18,345 bases of DNA from a bacterium (GTDB lineage: Bacteria > JAMCPX01), in NCBI GenBank assembly GCA_027364825.1, contig DAHXOM010000008.1, forward strand, positions 1 through 18,345, given 5' to 3'. The notes beneath the pieces were generated by a model that ran no database searches, was not told the DNA's origin, and saw only the letters and a list, made by a program, of their open reading frames with translations. The stretch's first letter is position 1; every line of letters begins with the position of its first letter. Below, piece after piece: positions 6,555-15,378 of this stretch. Both the position numbers and the translations under genes were made by a program.

Positions 6555-8102
6555 TTATTTTAACCTCTCTGGCATTTGTGGCACGGTGCTCTGTTGATCG
6601 TGAATCGGTGCTGCCTGCGGTTTGACATACTGGATGTATGATTCACTCGCATTATGAATAATATTGAGGAATGGCTTTGGATAAACGCCAATCCAGACGA
6701 TCATTATCAATATCGGTATCATAACGATAATTTCCCTTGCACTCAGATCTTTCAGATCCTCATTTGCCTTATTCGTTATCTTGCCCCAGAATACTTTCTG
6801 ATATGTCCTCAGCATGTACACGGCACCGAGGATAACGCCGGTGCCTGCAAAGACGGCATATATCGGTCTTGCAAAAAATGAACCTATCAATATGAGAAAC
6901 TCTCCTATAAACCCGTTGAGACCCGGCAGGCCTATGGAAGAAAGCGTTGCTATCATAAATATTGTTGCAAATACAGGCATGGTCTTTGCAATACCGCCAA
7001 ACTCCGAGAGCTCCCTTGTATGTCTTCGCTCGTATAACATACCGACCAGCATAAAGAGTGCACCGGTCGAAAGGCCGTGGTTGATCATCTGCAGGACCGC
7101 ACCGTCAACACTCTCAATATTGAGAGCCATGAGTCCGAGTATAACAAGACCGAGATGGCTGACGGACGAATAAGCAACCAGTTTTTTAATGTCCGGCTGC
7201 ATCATTGCTACAAGAGCACCATAAATAATTCCTATGATCGCAAGCACTGCAAGGTACGGAAGAAATGCATTTGCAGCAATAGGAAACAACGGCATGGCCA
7301 ATCTCATGTATCCGTAGGTACCCATCTTCAGTAAAACGCCTGCAAGGATAACACTTCCGCCGGTCGGCGCTTCAACGTGGGCGTCAGGCAGCCATGTATG
7401 AAACGGGAAGATTGGGACCTTAATGGCAAATGACAGGGCAAATGCCGCAAATAGCCATATCTGCGTGCTCAGCGGCAATGAAAGGTTATAAAGTTTCAAG
7501 AGATCAAAGGTGTAGGTGCCTGTCTGGGCACCGTAGGCAAAGTAAAGATAAATGATTGCCACCAGCATCAGCAGGCTGCCGAACATCGTGTATATAAAGA
7601 ATTTTACGGCAGCGTATATCCTGCGCGGACCTCCCCATACGCCTATGATGATGTACATCGGTATCAGCATTGCTTCCCAGAATACATAGAAAAGAATAAG
7701 GTCGAGGGACGCAAAAACACCAATCATACCGGTTTCGAGTACCAGGAACCATAGATAATATTCCTTTTCACGCTTCTTTATGTATGTCCACGAGCCAAGC
7801 AAAACAAGCGGGGTAAGGAATGTCGTTAAAAGTATAAGGAGCAGGCTTAACCCGTCTATGCCGATCCGGTAATCAATATTGTAAACCGGGATCCACGTAT
7901 ACTTTTCCGTAAACTGCATACCAACAGATGAAGAGTCGAAGTGTATGACCAAAAACAATGATACAATAAATTCAATCAGTGATACTATCAGGGTAAACCA
8001 CTTTATGGCAGACTTATTATCCTTATTTATAAATGCGCCAAACAGTACACCAAGAAGCGGTAAAAAGATTATTATTGAAAGTAAATTTTCTTGAAAACCC
8101 AT
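6555..8102 (-). CDS. nuoM: NADH-quinone oxidoreductase subunit M (NuoM)
   Basis: This antiporter-like proton channel of the complex I membrane arm is 515 residues long, with about 14 predicted helices. Key features are FWEAMLIPMYIIIGVWGG with the essential helix-5 glutamate (E143), the FAIKVPIFPFHTWLPDAHVE stretch with the channel lysine, and the following VLLKMGTYG lysine helix. It ends in a charged, proline-containing tail. A GGGTGAA ribosome site lies in the 6-base gap after nuoL, so the start at 8102 is well supported. It is distinguished from the related NuoL by length and by lack of the long lateral helix. Confidence 0.97.
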   Translation of the reverse strand: MGFQENLLSIIIFLPLLGVLFGAFINKDNKSAIKWFTLIVSLIEFIVSLFLVIHFDSSSVGMQFTEKYTWIPVYNIDYRIGIDGLSLLLILLTTFLTPLVLLGSWTYIKKREKEYYLWFLVLETGMIGVFASLDLILFYVFWEAMLIPMYIIIGVWGGPRRIYAAVKFFIYTMFGSLLMLVAIIYLYFAYGAQTGTYTFDLLKLYNLSLPLSTQIWLFAAFALSFAIKVPIFPFHTWLPDAHVEAPTGGSVILAGVLLKMGTYGYMRLAMPLFPIAANAFLPYLAVLAIIGIIYGALVAMMQPDIKKLVAYSSVSHLGLVILGLMALNIESVDGAVLQMINHGLSTGALFMLVGMLYERRHTRELSEFGGIAKTMPVFATIFMIATLSSIGLPGLNGFIGEFLILIGSFFARPIYAVFAGTGVILGAVYMLRTYQKVFWGKITNKANEDLKDLSAREIIVMIPILIMIVWIGVYPKPFLNIIHNASESYIQYVKPQAAPIHDQQSTVPQMPERLK

Positions 8103-8108
8103 TTCACC

Positions 8109-10046
8109 CTACCTCAATACAAAGTATGCTAAAACTGAGATTGCGCCTATCAGGAAAAGCATCACGTATACCTGAAAATCACCTGCCTGTATCTTTCTGA
8201 GCTTTGTAGACGCCCATTGCGTTACATGAGCGGAACCGTTAACAGTACCATCGACAACCCATACATCAAATATTTTCCACAGGAAAAACTCCGATATCCA
8301 CATAAGAGGCTTGATAACAATCGCGTTGTAAAGCTCATCAACATAGTATTTATTCAGAAGCAGCCTGTACAAACCAGCAAATGACTCGGCAGCATGCTTT
8401 GCCGGCTGCATCTTCTCTTTAAGATAAACGTACCATGCAAAGAATACGCCTAAAAATGCCATGGTAATGGATCCGATCATAAGCCATGAATCGGTAGAAA
8501 CAGACATCTCGTGCTCCGGCATGGTATGAAAGACAGGTGCAAGGAAATTGACGAATAGGTCTGAATTATGCCATCCGACTATATTTCCGAGCAACTGAGG
8601 CACACCGACATAACCCCCTATAACCGACAGGACAGCGAGTATAATAAGGGGAATAGTCATAACTTTGGGCGACTCATGGATGTGTTCAGCAGCGTGCTTG
8701 TCCACACGACTCTCACCGTAAAATGTCATATAGATAAGCCTGAATATATAGAAAGCCGTTAAAAGGGCTGTTATAAAGCCCAACAACCAGATTACCGTAT
8801 GACCCGATGCATAAGCTGCAGCGAGAATGCTGTCCTTGCTGAAGAACCCGGACAGCCCGGGTATACCGGATATTGCGAGTGCAGCGGCAAGAAACACGGC
8901 AAATGTTACGGGGATCTTATTTTTCAATCCTCCCATCTTCCTCATATCCTGCTCCCCGGAAAGGGCATGGATCACACTGCCTGCACCAAGAAAGAGCAGT
9001 GCCTTGAAGAAGGCATGGGTCATGAGATGGAAAATACCTGCACTGAATGCACCAACACCGACAGCCATAAACATGTAGCCAAGCTGACTGATCGTAGAGT
9101 ACGCGAGTACCCTTTTTATGTCGTTTTGGACAAGTCCTATGGTTGCGGCATAGAGTGCCGTAAGTCCTCCGACTACCGCAACGACCTCAAGGGCAGTCGG
9201 CGCAAGCACATAGAGGAAATTCATCCTTGCAATCATGTATACACCTGCCGTAACCATGGTTGCAGCATGGATAAGGGCACTCACCGGGGTGGGACCTTCC
9301 ATTGCATCCGGCAGCCATACATAGAGGGGCAGCTGCGCTGATTTTCCGGTTGCACCGACAAACAACAATATGCCGACTATGGTAAGTACCTGCGGTGAAA
9401 TAAGAGATATGTGTGCAGCCATAGTGTTGAAGTCGAGGGTGAAAATCCCCTTTGACACAAATGCAGATGCGAGTAAGAACAAACCGAGTAAAAAGCCGTA
9501 ATCCCCTATCCTGTTCGTTATAAACGCCTTTTTGCCTGCATTCGCTGCCGAATCCTTTTCATACCAGAAGCCTATTAACAGGTAAGAACATAAACCAACA
9601 CCTTCCCACCCGACAAACATCAGTACGATGTTCGAAGAAAGCACCAGCAATAACATGGAAAACATAAACAGGTTCAGGTAAGCGAAGAACCTTGAATAGC
9701 TCTTGTCCCCGTGCATGTAACCTATGGAATATATGTGTATCAGGAACCCGACACCCGTCACAACAAGCAGCATGACAGCGGTGAGCGGATCCACCATGAG
9801 CTTAAAGTCTATGGTAAGGCTTCCGGAATTGATCCACGTATACACGGTGTCCGTTATGAGTCTTGCGTCGGGCGGCATGGAGAGAAGCTGTATAAATACG
9901 TATACAGAAATGGACAAGCTCAAGAGCACCGTTATGCTTGCAATCCATCCCACCGCTTTATTGCCGAGCTTACTGCCGATGAAGCCGTTTACTAAAAAGC
10001 CAAGCAGGGGAAATATTAGAATATACCGTACAATGTTCAATTCCAT
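8109..10046 (-). CDS. nuoL: NADH-quinone oxidoreductase subunit L (NuoL)
   Basis: NuoL is the distal antiporter-like proton channel of complex I. At 645 residues it has the usual full length. The antiporter core includes GWEGVGLCSYLLIGFWY with the helix-5 glutamate (E148), then a GATGKSAQLPLYVWLPDAM stretch with the channel lysine. The last 130 residues contain a long amphipathic segment and a final hydrophobic helix, as expected for the lateral helix that runs along the membrane arm and its anchor. This distinguishes it from NuoM, NuoN and Mrp antiporter subunits. The start is 4 bases after the nuoK stop; GGTGA overlapping that stop serves as the ribosome site. Confidence 0.97.
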   Translation of the reverse strand: MELNIVRYILIFPLLGFLVNGFIGSKLGNKAVGWIASITVLLSLSISVYVFIQLLSMPPDARLITDTVYTWINSGSLTIDFKLMVDPLTAVMLLVVTGVGFLIHIYSIGYMHGDKSYSRFFAYLNLFMFSMLLLVLSSNIVLMFVGWEGVGLCSYLLIGFWYEKDSAANAGKKAFITNRIGDYGFLLGLFLLASAFVSKGIFTLDFNTMAAHISLISPQVLTIVGILLFVGATGKSAQLPLYVWLPDAMEGPTPVSALIHAATMVTAGVYMIARMNFLYVLAPTALEVVAVVGGLTALYAATIGLVQNDIKRVLAYSTISQLGYMFMAVGVGAFSAGIFHLMTHAFFKALLFLGAGSVIHALSGEQDMRKMGGLKNKIPVTFAVFLAAALAISGIPGLSGFFSKDSILAAAYASGHTVIWLLGFITALLTAFYIFRLIYMTFYGESRVDKHAAEHIHESPKVMTIPLIILAVLSVIGGYVGVPQLLGNIVGWHNSDLFVNFLAPVFHTMPEHEMSVSTDSWLMIGSITMAFLGVFFAWYVYLKEKMQPAKHAAESFAGLYRLLLNKYYVDELYNAIVIKPLMWISEFFLWKIFDVWVVDGTVNGSAHVTQWASTKLRKIQAGDFQVYVMLFLIGAISVLAYFVLR

Positions 10047-10050
10047 TTTA

Positions 10051-10350
10051 TCACCATTTAAGCTTCTTCATGTCGTCTATCTTTACCATACCAACCGTCT
10101 TGAATATCTTGACCACAAGCGCCAGGGCTATTGCTGTCTCTGCCGCTGCTATGGTTATAACCATGATAACAAATATCTGGCCATCCATGGTATGCAGATA
10201 TTTTGATGCTGCTACGAACAGGATATTCACCGCGTTCAGCATCAGTTCAAGGGATATGAGGACAATGATAATATTGCGGCGCATGGCAACCCCGATCATA
10301 CCTATGACAAACAGCACAAAACTAAGAACGACCAGCAACTGGTAACTCAT
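10051..10350 (-). CDS. nuoK: NADH-quinone oxidoreductase subunit K (NuoK)
   Basis: This small membrane-arm subunit (99 residues, three helices, typical length) is related to Mrp antiporter MrpC. The two conserved membrane glutamates of the proton path are at E35 (ISLELMLNAVNI) and E71 (AAAETAIALALV). Its ATG overlaps the nuoJ stop by 4 bases (ATGA), so translation is likely coupled. The C-terminus is basic and cytoplasmic. Confidence 0.97.
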   Translation of the reverse strand: MSYQLLVVLSFVLFVIGMIGVAMRRNIIIVLISLELMLNAVNILFVAASKYLHTMDGQIFVIMVITIAAAETAIALALVVKIFKTVGMVKIDDMKKLKW

Positions 10351-10850
10351 ACCCTGTCCCTCTTCTTAATAAAGGTTATCGCACCGAAGACACCGACAAG
10401 AAGTATAAAAGATGCAAGCTCAAACGGCAGCAGGTAATACCGCAGAAGATTAAAACCTACGTTTTCTGCAGATCCGAAACCTACAACGGTAAATCCCTCG
10501 GGCATTTTTACCACTCCCCGTGCCATGTAGAAAGCTACCAGCAGGATAATCATGGTAAGAACATAGGAAAAAATGGTTGACGGCTTGTATTTAACAGGGG
10601 CTGATGAAGACCTGTTCAGATCGAACATCATAATGATGAAGAGGAACATCACCAGCATCGCACCGACATATATTATGACCTGTACGACCGCAAGGAACGG
10701 GGCACCGAGAAGCACAAACAGAAAAGAGGTAAGGAAGAACGCTCCACCCATTGCCAGAGCGCTATAAACCGGGTTCCCCGCGATAACGGCATAGGTATAT
10801 GTTAAAACCAGTAAGACTGCAGTTATGTAAAATAACACATGGTTTATCAT
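10347..10850 (-). CDS. nuoJ: NADH-quinone oxidoreductase subunit J (NuoJ)
   Basis: This 167-residue subunit has five predicted helices and sits between NuoA/H and NuoK in the membrane arm. The conserved third-helix region is AVVQVIIYVGAMLVMFLFIIM, expected to carry the pi-bulge and conserved tyrosine important for coupling. I place the start at the ATG at 10850, which overlaps the nuoI stop by 4 bases (ATGA). The frame stays open to 10952, but the extra 34 residues are polar and cysteine-containing, lie inside nuoI and do not resemble NuoJ. The gene overlaps nuoK by 4 bases. Confidence 0.95.
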   Translation of the reverse strand: MINHVLFYITAVLLVLTYTYAVIAGNPVYSALAMGGAFFLTSFLFVLLGAPFLAVVQVIIYVGAMLVMFLFIIMMFDLNRSSSAPVKYKPSTIFSYVLTMIILLVAFYMARGVVKMPEGFTVVGFGSAENVGFNLLRYYLLPFELASFILLVGVFGAITFIKKRDRV

Positions 10851-11380
10851 TTTATAACCGTCCTCAATTCTTTTTTCTGTATGGACAGTTCCGGTCTTTG
10901 CCGTGCTACAAGGCTGTAGAACGACGTCATTGTTATTGCATTCTCGGGACACGCTTCAACGCAGTATCCGCAGTATGCACACCGTGTAAGATCGACTTCG
11001 AATATCCTGGGACTTCTTTCCTTCCGCGGATCGGGCGACTCCTCAGGTTCTATGTATATGGCAAAGAACGGACATACCGTTTCACACATTTTACAAGCAA
11101 CACACCTTCCAAGATCCCCGTCGACAAGCAGAGCGTGCTTGCCCCGGTAATTCATGGTAACTTCCATTCTGTCTATAAGCTTCTGGGCGTCCTTGTCCAT
11201 TACCTTCATGGTCTGCTGCGTGTTACCTACGATATGCAGTGTTTCTTCCGGATAGTTTATGGCGAACTTCTTCCTTACGAAAAAGTGCTTTATCGTAACA
11301 CCGAGACCGCGGAGTATCTCTATGAGATAGAGTGCTTCTTTAAAATTATATTTTTTCTTTGTCATGGATTTCTCTGGCAT
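10847..11380 (-). CDS. nuoI: NADH-quinone oxidoreductase subunit I (NuoI), two [4Fe-4S] clusters
   Basis: This ferredoxin-like subunit (177 residues) carries clusters N6a and N6b and passes electrons towards N2 in NuoB. Two classical 4Fe-4S motifs are visible: CVACKMCETVCP (C93, C96, C99, C103) and CAYCGYCVEACP (C134, C137, C140, C144), crossing over to form the two clusters. The N-terminal helix that lies on the membrane is at about 14-35. Between the conserved YPEE (43-46) and YRGKHAL (78-84) there are about 20 more residues than I expect for the family. The start at 11380 is 2 bases after the nuoH stop, with only a weak ribosome site. Confidence 0.96.
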   Translation of the reverse strand: MPEKSMTKKKYNFKEALYLIEILRGLGVTIKHFFVRKKFAINYPEETLHIVGNTQQTMKVMDKDAQKLIDRMEVTMNYRGKHALLVDGDLGRCVACKMCETVCPFFAIYIEPEESPDPRKERSPRIFEVDLTRCAYCGYCVEACPENAITMTSFYSLVARQRPELSIQKKELRTVIK

Positions 11381-11382
11381 GA

Positions 11383-12462
11383 TTATATGATCCTGAGCAT
11401 GATAAGTGCCCCTGTTATCACAATGTTGAGGATACCGAGGGGAATAAGGACCTTCCAGCCAAGCGCTGTGAGCTGGTCAAACCTGAACCTGGGCAGTGTC
11501 CACCTTACCCAGAGGAAAAAGAACAGGAAGAATCCGACTTTTACAACGAACGAGAGCACCTCTATGATCGCCACAAGCCATTGCTGCAGGTGCACGATAC
11601 CAAGTTTTGGAATAATAAACCCTATGTTATGAAGGTAAGGCACCTGCCAGCCGCCAAAGTACAGCGTTGCTATCAGTGCCGATGCTGTAATCATATTGGC
11701 ATACTCACCCATGAAGAAGAATGCGAATTTCATACTCGAGTATTCCGTATGATAGCCACCTACAAGCTCTGATTCTGCCTCAGGCAGGTCAAAGGGAACC
11801 CTGTTTGTTTCCGCAAAAACACTCACCAGAAAAACGATAAATCCAAGCGGTTGAACAAGGACGCCCCACTTGGGCACGGCATTGAACCACAGGCTTCCCT
11901 GATACAGGGCGATATCGTTTAATTTTAAAGAACCATAAACCATCAGGATACCAATGACGGCAAGCCCCATTGAAATTTCATAGCTTATAAACTGGGATGC
12001 GGATCGTAATCCGCCCAACAGGGAATACTTGTTGTTCGATGCCCAGCCGCCGATAATGATACCGAAGATACCCATCGAGGCTATTGCAAAGATATAAAGT
12101 ATGCCGACATTAAAATTCGCTATCTGGAGATTTATGACCCTGCCGTGTAAAAACAGGTCATGGCCAAAGGGAACAACGGCAAACGTAAGCATAGCGGGTA
12201 TTATCGCTAAAAGCGGGGCGACGGTATAAAGGACCTTGTTTGCCTCGAGAGGGGTCACGTCCTCTTTCATAATGAATTTTAAACCGTCAGCAACAGGCTG
12301 GAAAAGCCCCCATGGACCAACCCTGTTCGGACCCAGTCTGTCCTGCATGAATGCACTTACTCTCCTCTCAGCAAGCGTAAGAAATGCAACGGTCATAAGG
12401 ATGAGCACAAAGACAAGAACGCTCATGAGCGTATAGATTGCAACTGTTATATAATCTACCAT
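11383..12462 (-). CDS. nuoH: NADH-quinone oxidoreductase subunit H (NuoH)
   Basis: NuoH joins the peripheral and membrane arms and forms much of the quinone cavity. The 359-residue protein has about eight helices and the hallmark blocks: LAERRVSAFMQDRLGPNRVG (about 30-49), a loop containing KFIMKEDVTP, and the FAETNRVPFDLPEAESELV stretch with conserved acidic residues near the quinone tunnel and E-channel. The C-terminal WVRWTLPRFRFDQL is also typical. Its start overlaps the end of nuoG by 7 bases, with GGGAAGG just upstream. Length and motifs are normal. Confidence 0.97.
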   Translation of the reverse strand: MVDYITVAIYTLMSVLVFVLILMTVAFLTLAERRVSAFMQDRLGPNRVGPWGLFQPVADGLKFIMKEDVTPLEANKVLYTVAPLLAIIPAMLTFAVVPFGHDLFLHGRVINLQIANFNVGILYIFAIASMGIFGIIIGGWASNNKYSLLGGLRSASQFISYEISMGLAVIGILMVYGSLKLNDIALYQGSLWFNAVPKWGVLVQPLGFIVFLVSVFAETNRVPFDLPEAESELVGGYHTEYSSMKFAFFFMGEYANMITASALIATLYFGGWQVPYLHNIGFIIPKLGIVHLQQWLVAIIEVLSFVVKVGFFLFFFLWVRWTLPRFRFDQLTALGWKVLIPLGILNIVITGALIMLRII

Positions 12463-14090
12463 AACCTTCCCGCTGCCTTTCTGAAATTAATTCCCGTCGT
12501 GAGTATCGCGGCATCCGCACCGTTAAAAAACGGTATCTCTTTTACCATGAGGCCCAGTATGTTATCAAAACTACCCAGTTTTTTGCCCGATATGTTGTAT
12601 ATAATATCCGTAAGTATATCAAGATCATTCCTTGCATCACCCTTTGCATCGACGGCTTTCCTTATCCTTTGTACTTTCCCGTCCTTGTTGGTGTATGTTC
12701 CGTCTTTCTGGGCGAAGTTAAATCCGGGCATGACGACATGCACATTATTCGCAAATGCCGAGGCCTTAAAATCCTGCAGGACAATAAACTTTATGCCACC
12801 GATCTTTTCCGTATACGCATCCATCCGGTTCAAAGTAGGCCCGAGCACATACAGGAGTTCCGGTTTTGAGGCTACAACCTCTTCAACCGGGGTAATCTTT
12901 ATACCCAGTGCACCTGCGATCTGCTCAATACCCTTCAGATTCGGAGACTGTGAACCTTTGCGCAGCTGCAGCTTCGTTGCTCCGTTAAACTCCTTTGCGC
13001 CCGGAAAATCTATGACACCTATCGTATTCGTTCCGCTGATATACTTGAGCAGATACAAAAATGCATAGGCCTCCTCGTTTGTCGCAAAGGGCGACACTAT
13101 GCCGCCCACTTTTGAGCCTGCCTGTTTTATTTTCTGGGCAACCAATGATATCACGTTATTCCATGTCCTGTTTTCCGGTTCGTACCTGTTGATAGGCCCG
13201 GGAATAGCCCCGTTCTCTATGGCTTTCTTATATCCAAACCTCCCGTCATCACAGATAAAAGAGCTTCTCAGTATTGCATCTATAAATACCTTCGGATACA
13301 GTGCCGTAACATTCCTGTTGGGGTGCTCGTGCAGGCTCGTAAGGTTCTTGTTCCGTGACCTTACCCTGTAAACAGTATACTTCTTCGCATCGACATAAAT
13401 GGTACATCCTGCCTCACACAAAGGACAGATAGTTTCCGTTGTCCTGAGATTATACACCCTTTCCTTGAACCTGAAGTCCTTCGTTGTCAGTGCGCCGACA
13501 GGGCATATATCGGCTATGTTCCCGATATAACCATAGTCCAGCTGCCTGCCCGGGAATGTTGTTATCTCCGAATGAGCGCCCCGCTGCATGACAGCGAGTT
13601 CCTCGGTACCCACAACATCCCTGTAGTACCGTACGCATCTCTCGCACATGATGCATCTCTCGGGATCATAGGCTATGTGCTCGCTCAGCTGTATATGCTC
13701 TCTGAGTTCCTTTGGTTCACGAAAAGCACTTTTATCCGGTCCGTATTTGTGGGAGTATTCCTGTAAAACACACTCGCCTGCCTGATCGCAGTCGGGACAG
13801 TCAAGCGGATGGTTGGTAAGTATAAATTCAAGTATAGCACTCCGTGCCTGTTTAACCCTGTCTGTCGTCGTTTTTACCACCATGCCTTCTGTAGCAACCG
13901 TTGTACACGACGTCTGGAGTTTTGGCATCTTCTCTATCTCAACAAGGCACATCCTGCACAAACCGCCGCTCTTGAATGACTCATGGTAGCAAAAATGCGG
14001 TATCTCGATACCCTGGGAGCGTGCCGCTTCAAGCACTGTTACACCCTGACCAACTGTTATCTTTTTACCATCTATTTCGAATGTAGGCAT
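12456..14090 (-). CDS. nuoG: NADH-quinone oxidoreductase subunit G (NuoG), short form
   Basis: NuoG carries the iron-sulfur chain from NuoE/F to NuoI. The N-terminal ferredoxin fold has [2Fe-2S] ligands C34, C45, C48 and C62. A His-Cys3 cluster site is at H94, C98, C101 and C107. A 4Fe-4S site is at C146, C149, C152 and C196. An N7-like set C222, C225, C229 and C280 is also present, but the last two are 50 residues apart instead of the usual 27. The C-terminal molybdopterin-type domain is reduced; at 544 residues the protein is far shorter than the roughly 900 of E. coli, though a recognisable QKDGTYTNKDGKVQRIRKA block remains near the end. The start is 16 bases after nuoF, with AGGGAACAGGAA upstream. 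It overlaps nuoH. Confidence 0.95.
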   Translation of the reverse strand: MPTFEIDGKKITVGQGVTVLEAARSQGIEIPHFCYHESFKSGGLCRMCLVEIEKMPKLQTSCTTVATEGMVVKTTTDRVKQARSAILEFILTNHPLDCPDCDQAGECVLQEYSHKYGPDKSAFREPKELREHIQLSEHIAYDPERCIMCERCVRYYRDVVGTEELAVMQRGAHSEITTFPGRQLDYGYIGNIADICPVGALTTKDFRFKERVYNLRTTETICPLCEAGCTIYVDAKKYTVYRVRSRNKNLTSLHEHPNRNVTALYPKVFIDAILRSSFICDDGRFGYKKAIENGAIPGPINRYEPENRTWNNVISLVAQKIKQAGSKVGGIVSPFATNEEAYAFLYLLKYISGTNTIGVIDFPGAKEFNGATKLQLRKGSQSPNLKGIEQIAGALGIKITPVEEVVASKPELLYVLGPTLNRMDAYTEKIGGIKFIVLQDFKASAFANNVHVVMPGFNFAQKDGTYTNKDGKVQRIRKAVDAKGDARNDLDILTDIIYNISGKKLGSFDNILGLMVKEIPFFNGADAAILTTGINFRKAAGRLW

Positions 14091-14106
14091 TTCCTGTTCC
14101 CTGTTT

Positions 14107-15378
14107 TCATTTTTTATGGATCGGACACCTGCCCGATTTTATATGCAAAGCAAACTCATCTTTAAACTTCTTTAAGAACCCGAGCATCATCATTGCCGCG
14201 GCATCACCGAGAGGACACAGCGTATTGCCCATGATGTTGGCCGACACCCTTTCCAATAATTCAATATCGCCTTGCTCGCCTTTCCCCTGTTCGATCCTGT
14301 CCAGTATCTTTGTCATCCAGACCGTGCCTTCCCTGCACGGCGTACACTGTCCGCACGATTCATGCGCATAAAATTCGGAAAGTCTCAAGGACTCCTCTAC
14401 CGTACATACGTCCTCGTCCATAACAATGACAGCTGCAGAACCGAGCATCGAACCTGCCTTTGCAAGCGAGTCAAAATCCATGCTCACGCCGATTTCTTCG
14501 GGCAGGAGTACCGGTGTCGACGAACCTCCCGGTATAACGCCTTTGAGTTTCTTATTTCCTTTTATACCGCCCGCATAATTATAGATCAGGTCCTTCAGGG
14601 TTGTACCCATGGGCAGTTCATAGACCCCGGGCTTGTTTACATGTCCGCTGACGGCGTACAGTTTTGAGCCGGTATTCTTCGGCGGCACTCCGATGGCTGC
14701 ATACCACTGTCCGCTGTTTTTTATAATGGACGGTACCGCTGCAAGCGTTTCGACGTTGTTGACGACGGTCGGCTTGCTGAATACTCCGACAACCGCAGGG
14801 AACGGCGGCCTTACCCTTGGATTACCGCGCTCTCCTTCGATAGATTCTATCAGGGCTGTTTCCTCACCGCATATATATGCGCCCGCGCCCCGGTGAACTA
14901 CGATATCGATCTTTTTATCGGTCCCGAAGATCCTCTCGCCGAGGAACCCCTGCTTCCGCGCCTGGTCAAGGGCCGATTCAAGGGTGTTTGCGGCCTTAAC
15001 AAACTCACCGCGTATATAGATAAAGGAAAGCTCTGCACCTATTGCATAACTCGCTATGATCATGCCTTCGATGAGCAGGTGCGGGTTTTTCTCGAGGATC
15101 TCCCTGTCTTTAAACGTGCCCGGCTCACCTTCGTCAGCATTGCAGCAAAGGTACCGCGGACCCTTGAAATCCTTTGGAACGAAATCCCATTTCATTCCCG
15201 CAGGGAACCCTGCACCGCCCCTGCCGCGCAAACCCGACTTTTTGACCTCATCGATGATCTGCGCAATGGTCATGGAAGTAATGGCTTTTTTCGCGGACTC
15301 ATATCCGCCGACAGCAGTGTAGTTGTTTATATCTGCAAGCTTTGCGCCTTCTACATTTTTTAAAAGTATCTGTTCCAT
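14107..15378 (-). CDS. nuoF: NADH-quinone oxidoreductase subunit F (NuoF), NADH/FMN-binding
   Basis: This is the electron entry subunit: it oxidises NADH with FMN and holds cluster N3. The 423-residue protein contains GRGGAGFPAGMKW (52-64) and CNADEGEPGTFKDRE (79-93) for FMN/NADH, GAGAYICGEETALIESIEG (165-183), and the 4Fe-4S ligands C342, C345, C348 (SCGQCTPCREGT) and C388. There is no N-terminal thioredoxin-like or C-terminal ferredoxin extension, so it is a complex I subunit rather than a bifurcating hydrogenase HydB/HndC. The frame is open to 15489, but the ATG at 15378 matches family N-termini, overlaps the nuoE stop by one base (TAATG) and has GAGGAAG at the right distance. Confidence 0.96.
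   Translation of the reverse strand: MEQILLKNVEGAKLADINNYTAVGGYESAKKAITSMTIAQIIDEVKKSGLRGRGGAGFPAGMKWDFVPKDFKGPRYLCCNADEGEPGTFKDREILEKNPHLLIEGMIIASYAIGAELSFIYIRGEFVKAANTLESALDQARKQGFLGERIFGTDKKIDIVVHRGAGAYICGEETALIESIEGERGNPRVRPPFPAVVGVFSKPTVVNNVETLAAVPSIIKNSGQWYAAIGVPPKNTGSKLYAVSGHVNKPGVYELPMGTTLKDLIYNYAGGIKGNKKLKGVIPGGSSTPVLLPEEIGVSMDFDSLAKAGSMLGSAAVIVMDEDVCTVEESLRLSEFYAHESCGQCTPCREGTVWMTKILDRIEQGKGEQGDIELLERVSANIMGNTLCPLGDAAAMMMLGFLKKFKDEFALHIKSGRCPIHKK

Noticed and set aside
8799..9341. 180-codon Cys/His-rich plus-strand open frame
   Set aside because: Antisense to nuoL. Its composition is what the reverse complement of hydrophobic membrane codons gives, and no ribosome site or domain is visible.
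10851..10952. 34-codon N-terminal extension of nuoJ
   Set aside because: It overlaps nuoI, is polar, lacks similarity to NuoJ, and the ATGA junction at 10850 gives a normal-length protein.
10799..11632. 277-codon plus-strand open frame across nuoJ-I-H
   Set aside because: It is antisense to three confidently identified genes and has no recognisable domain.
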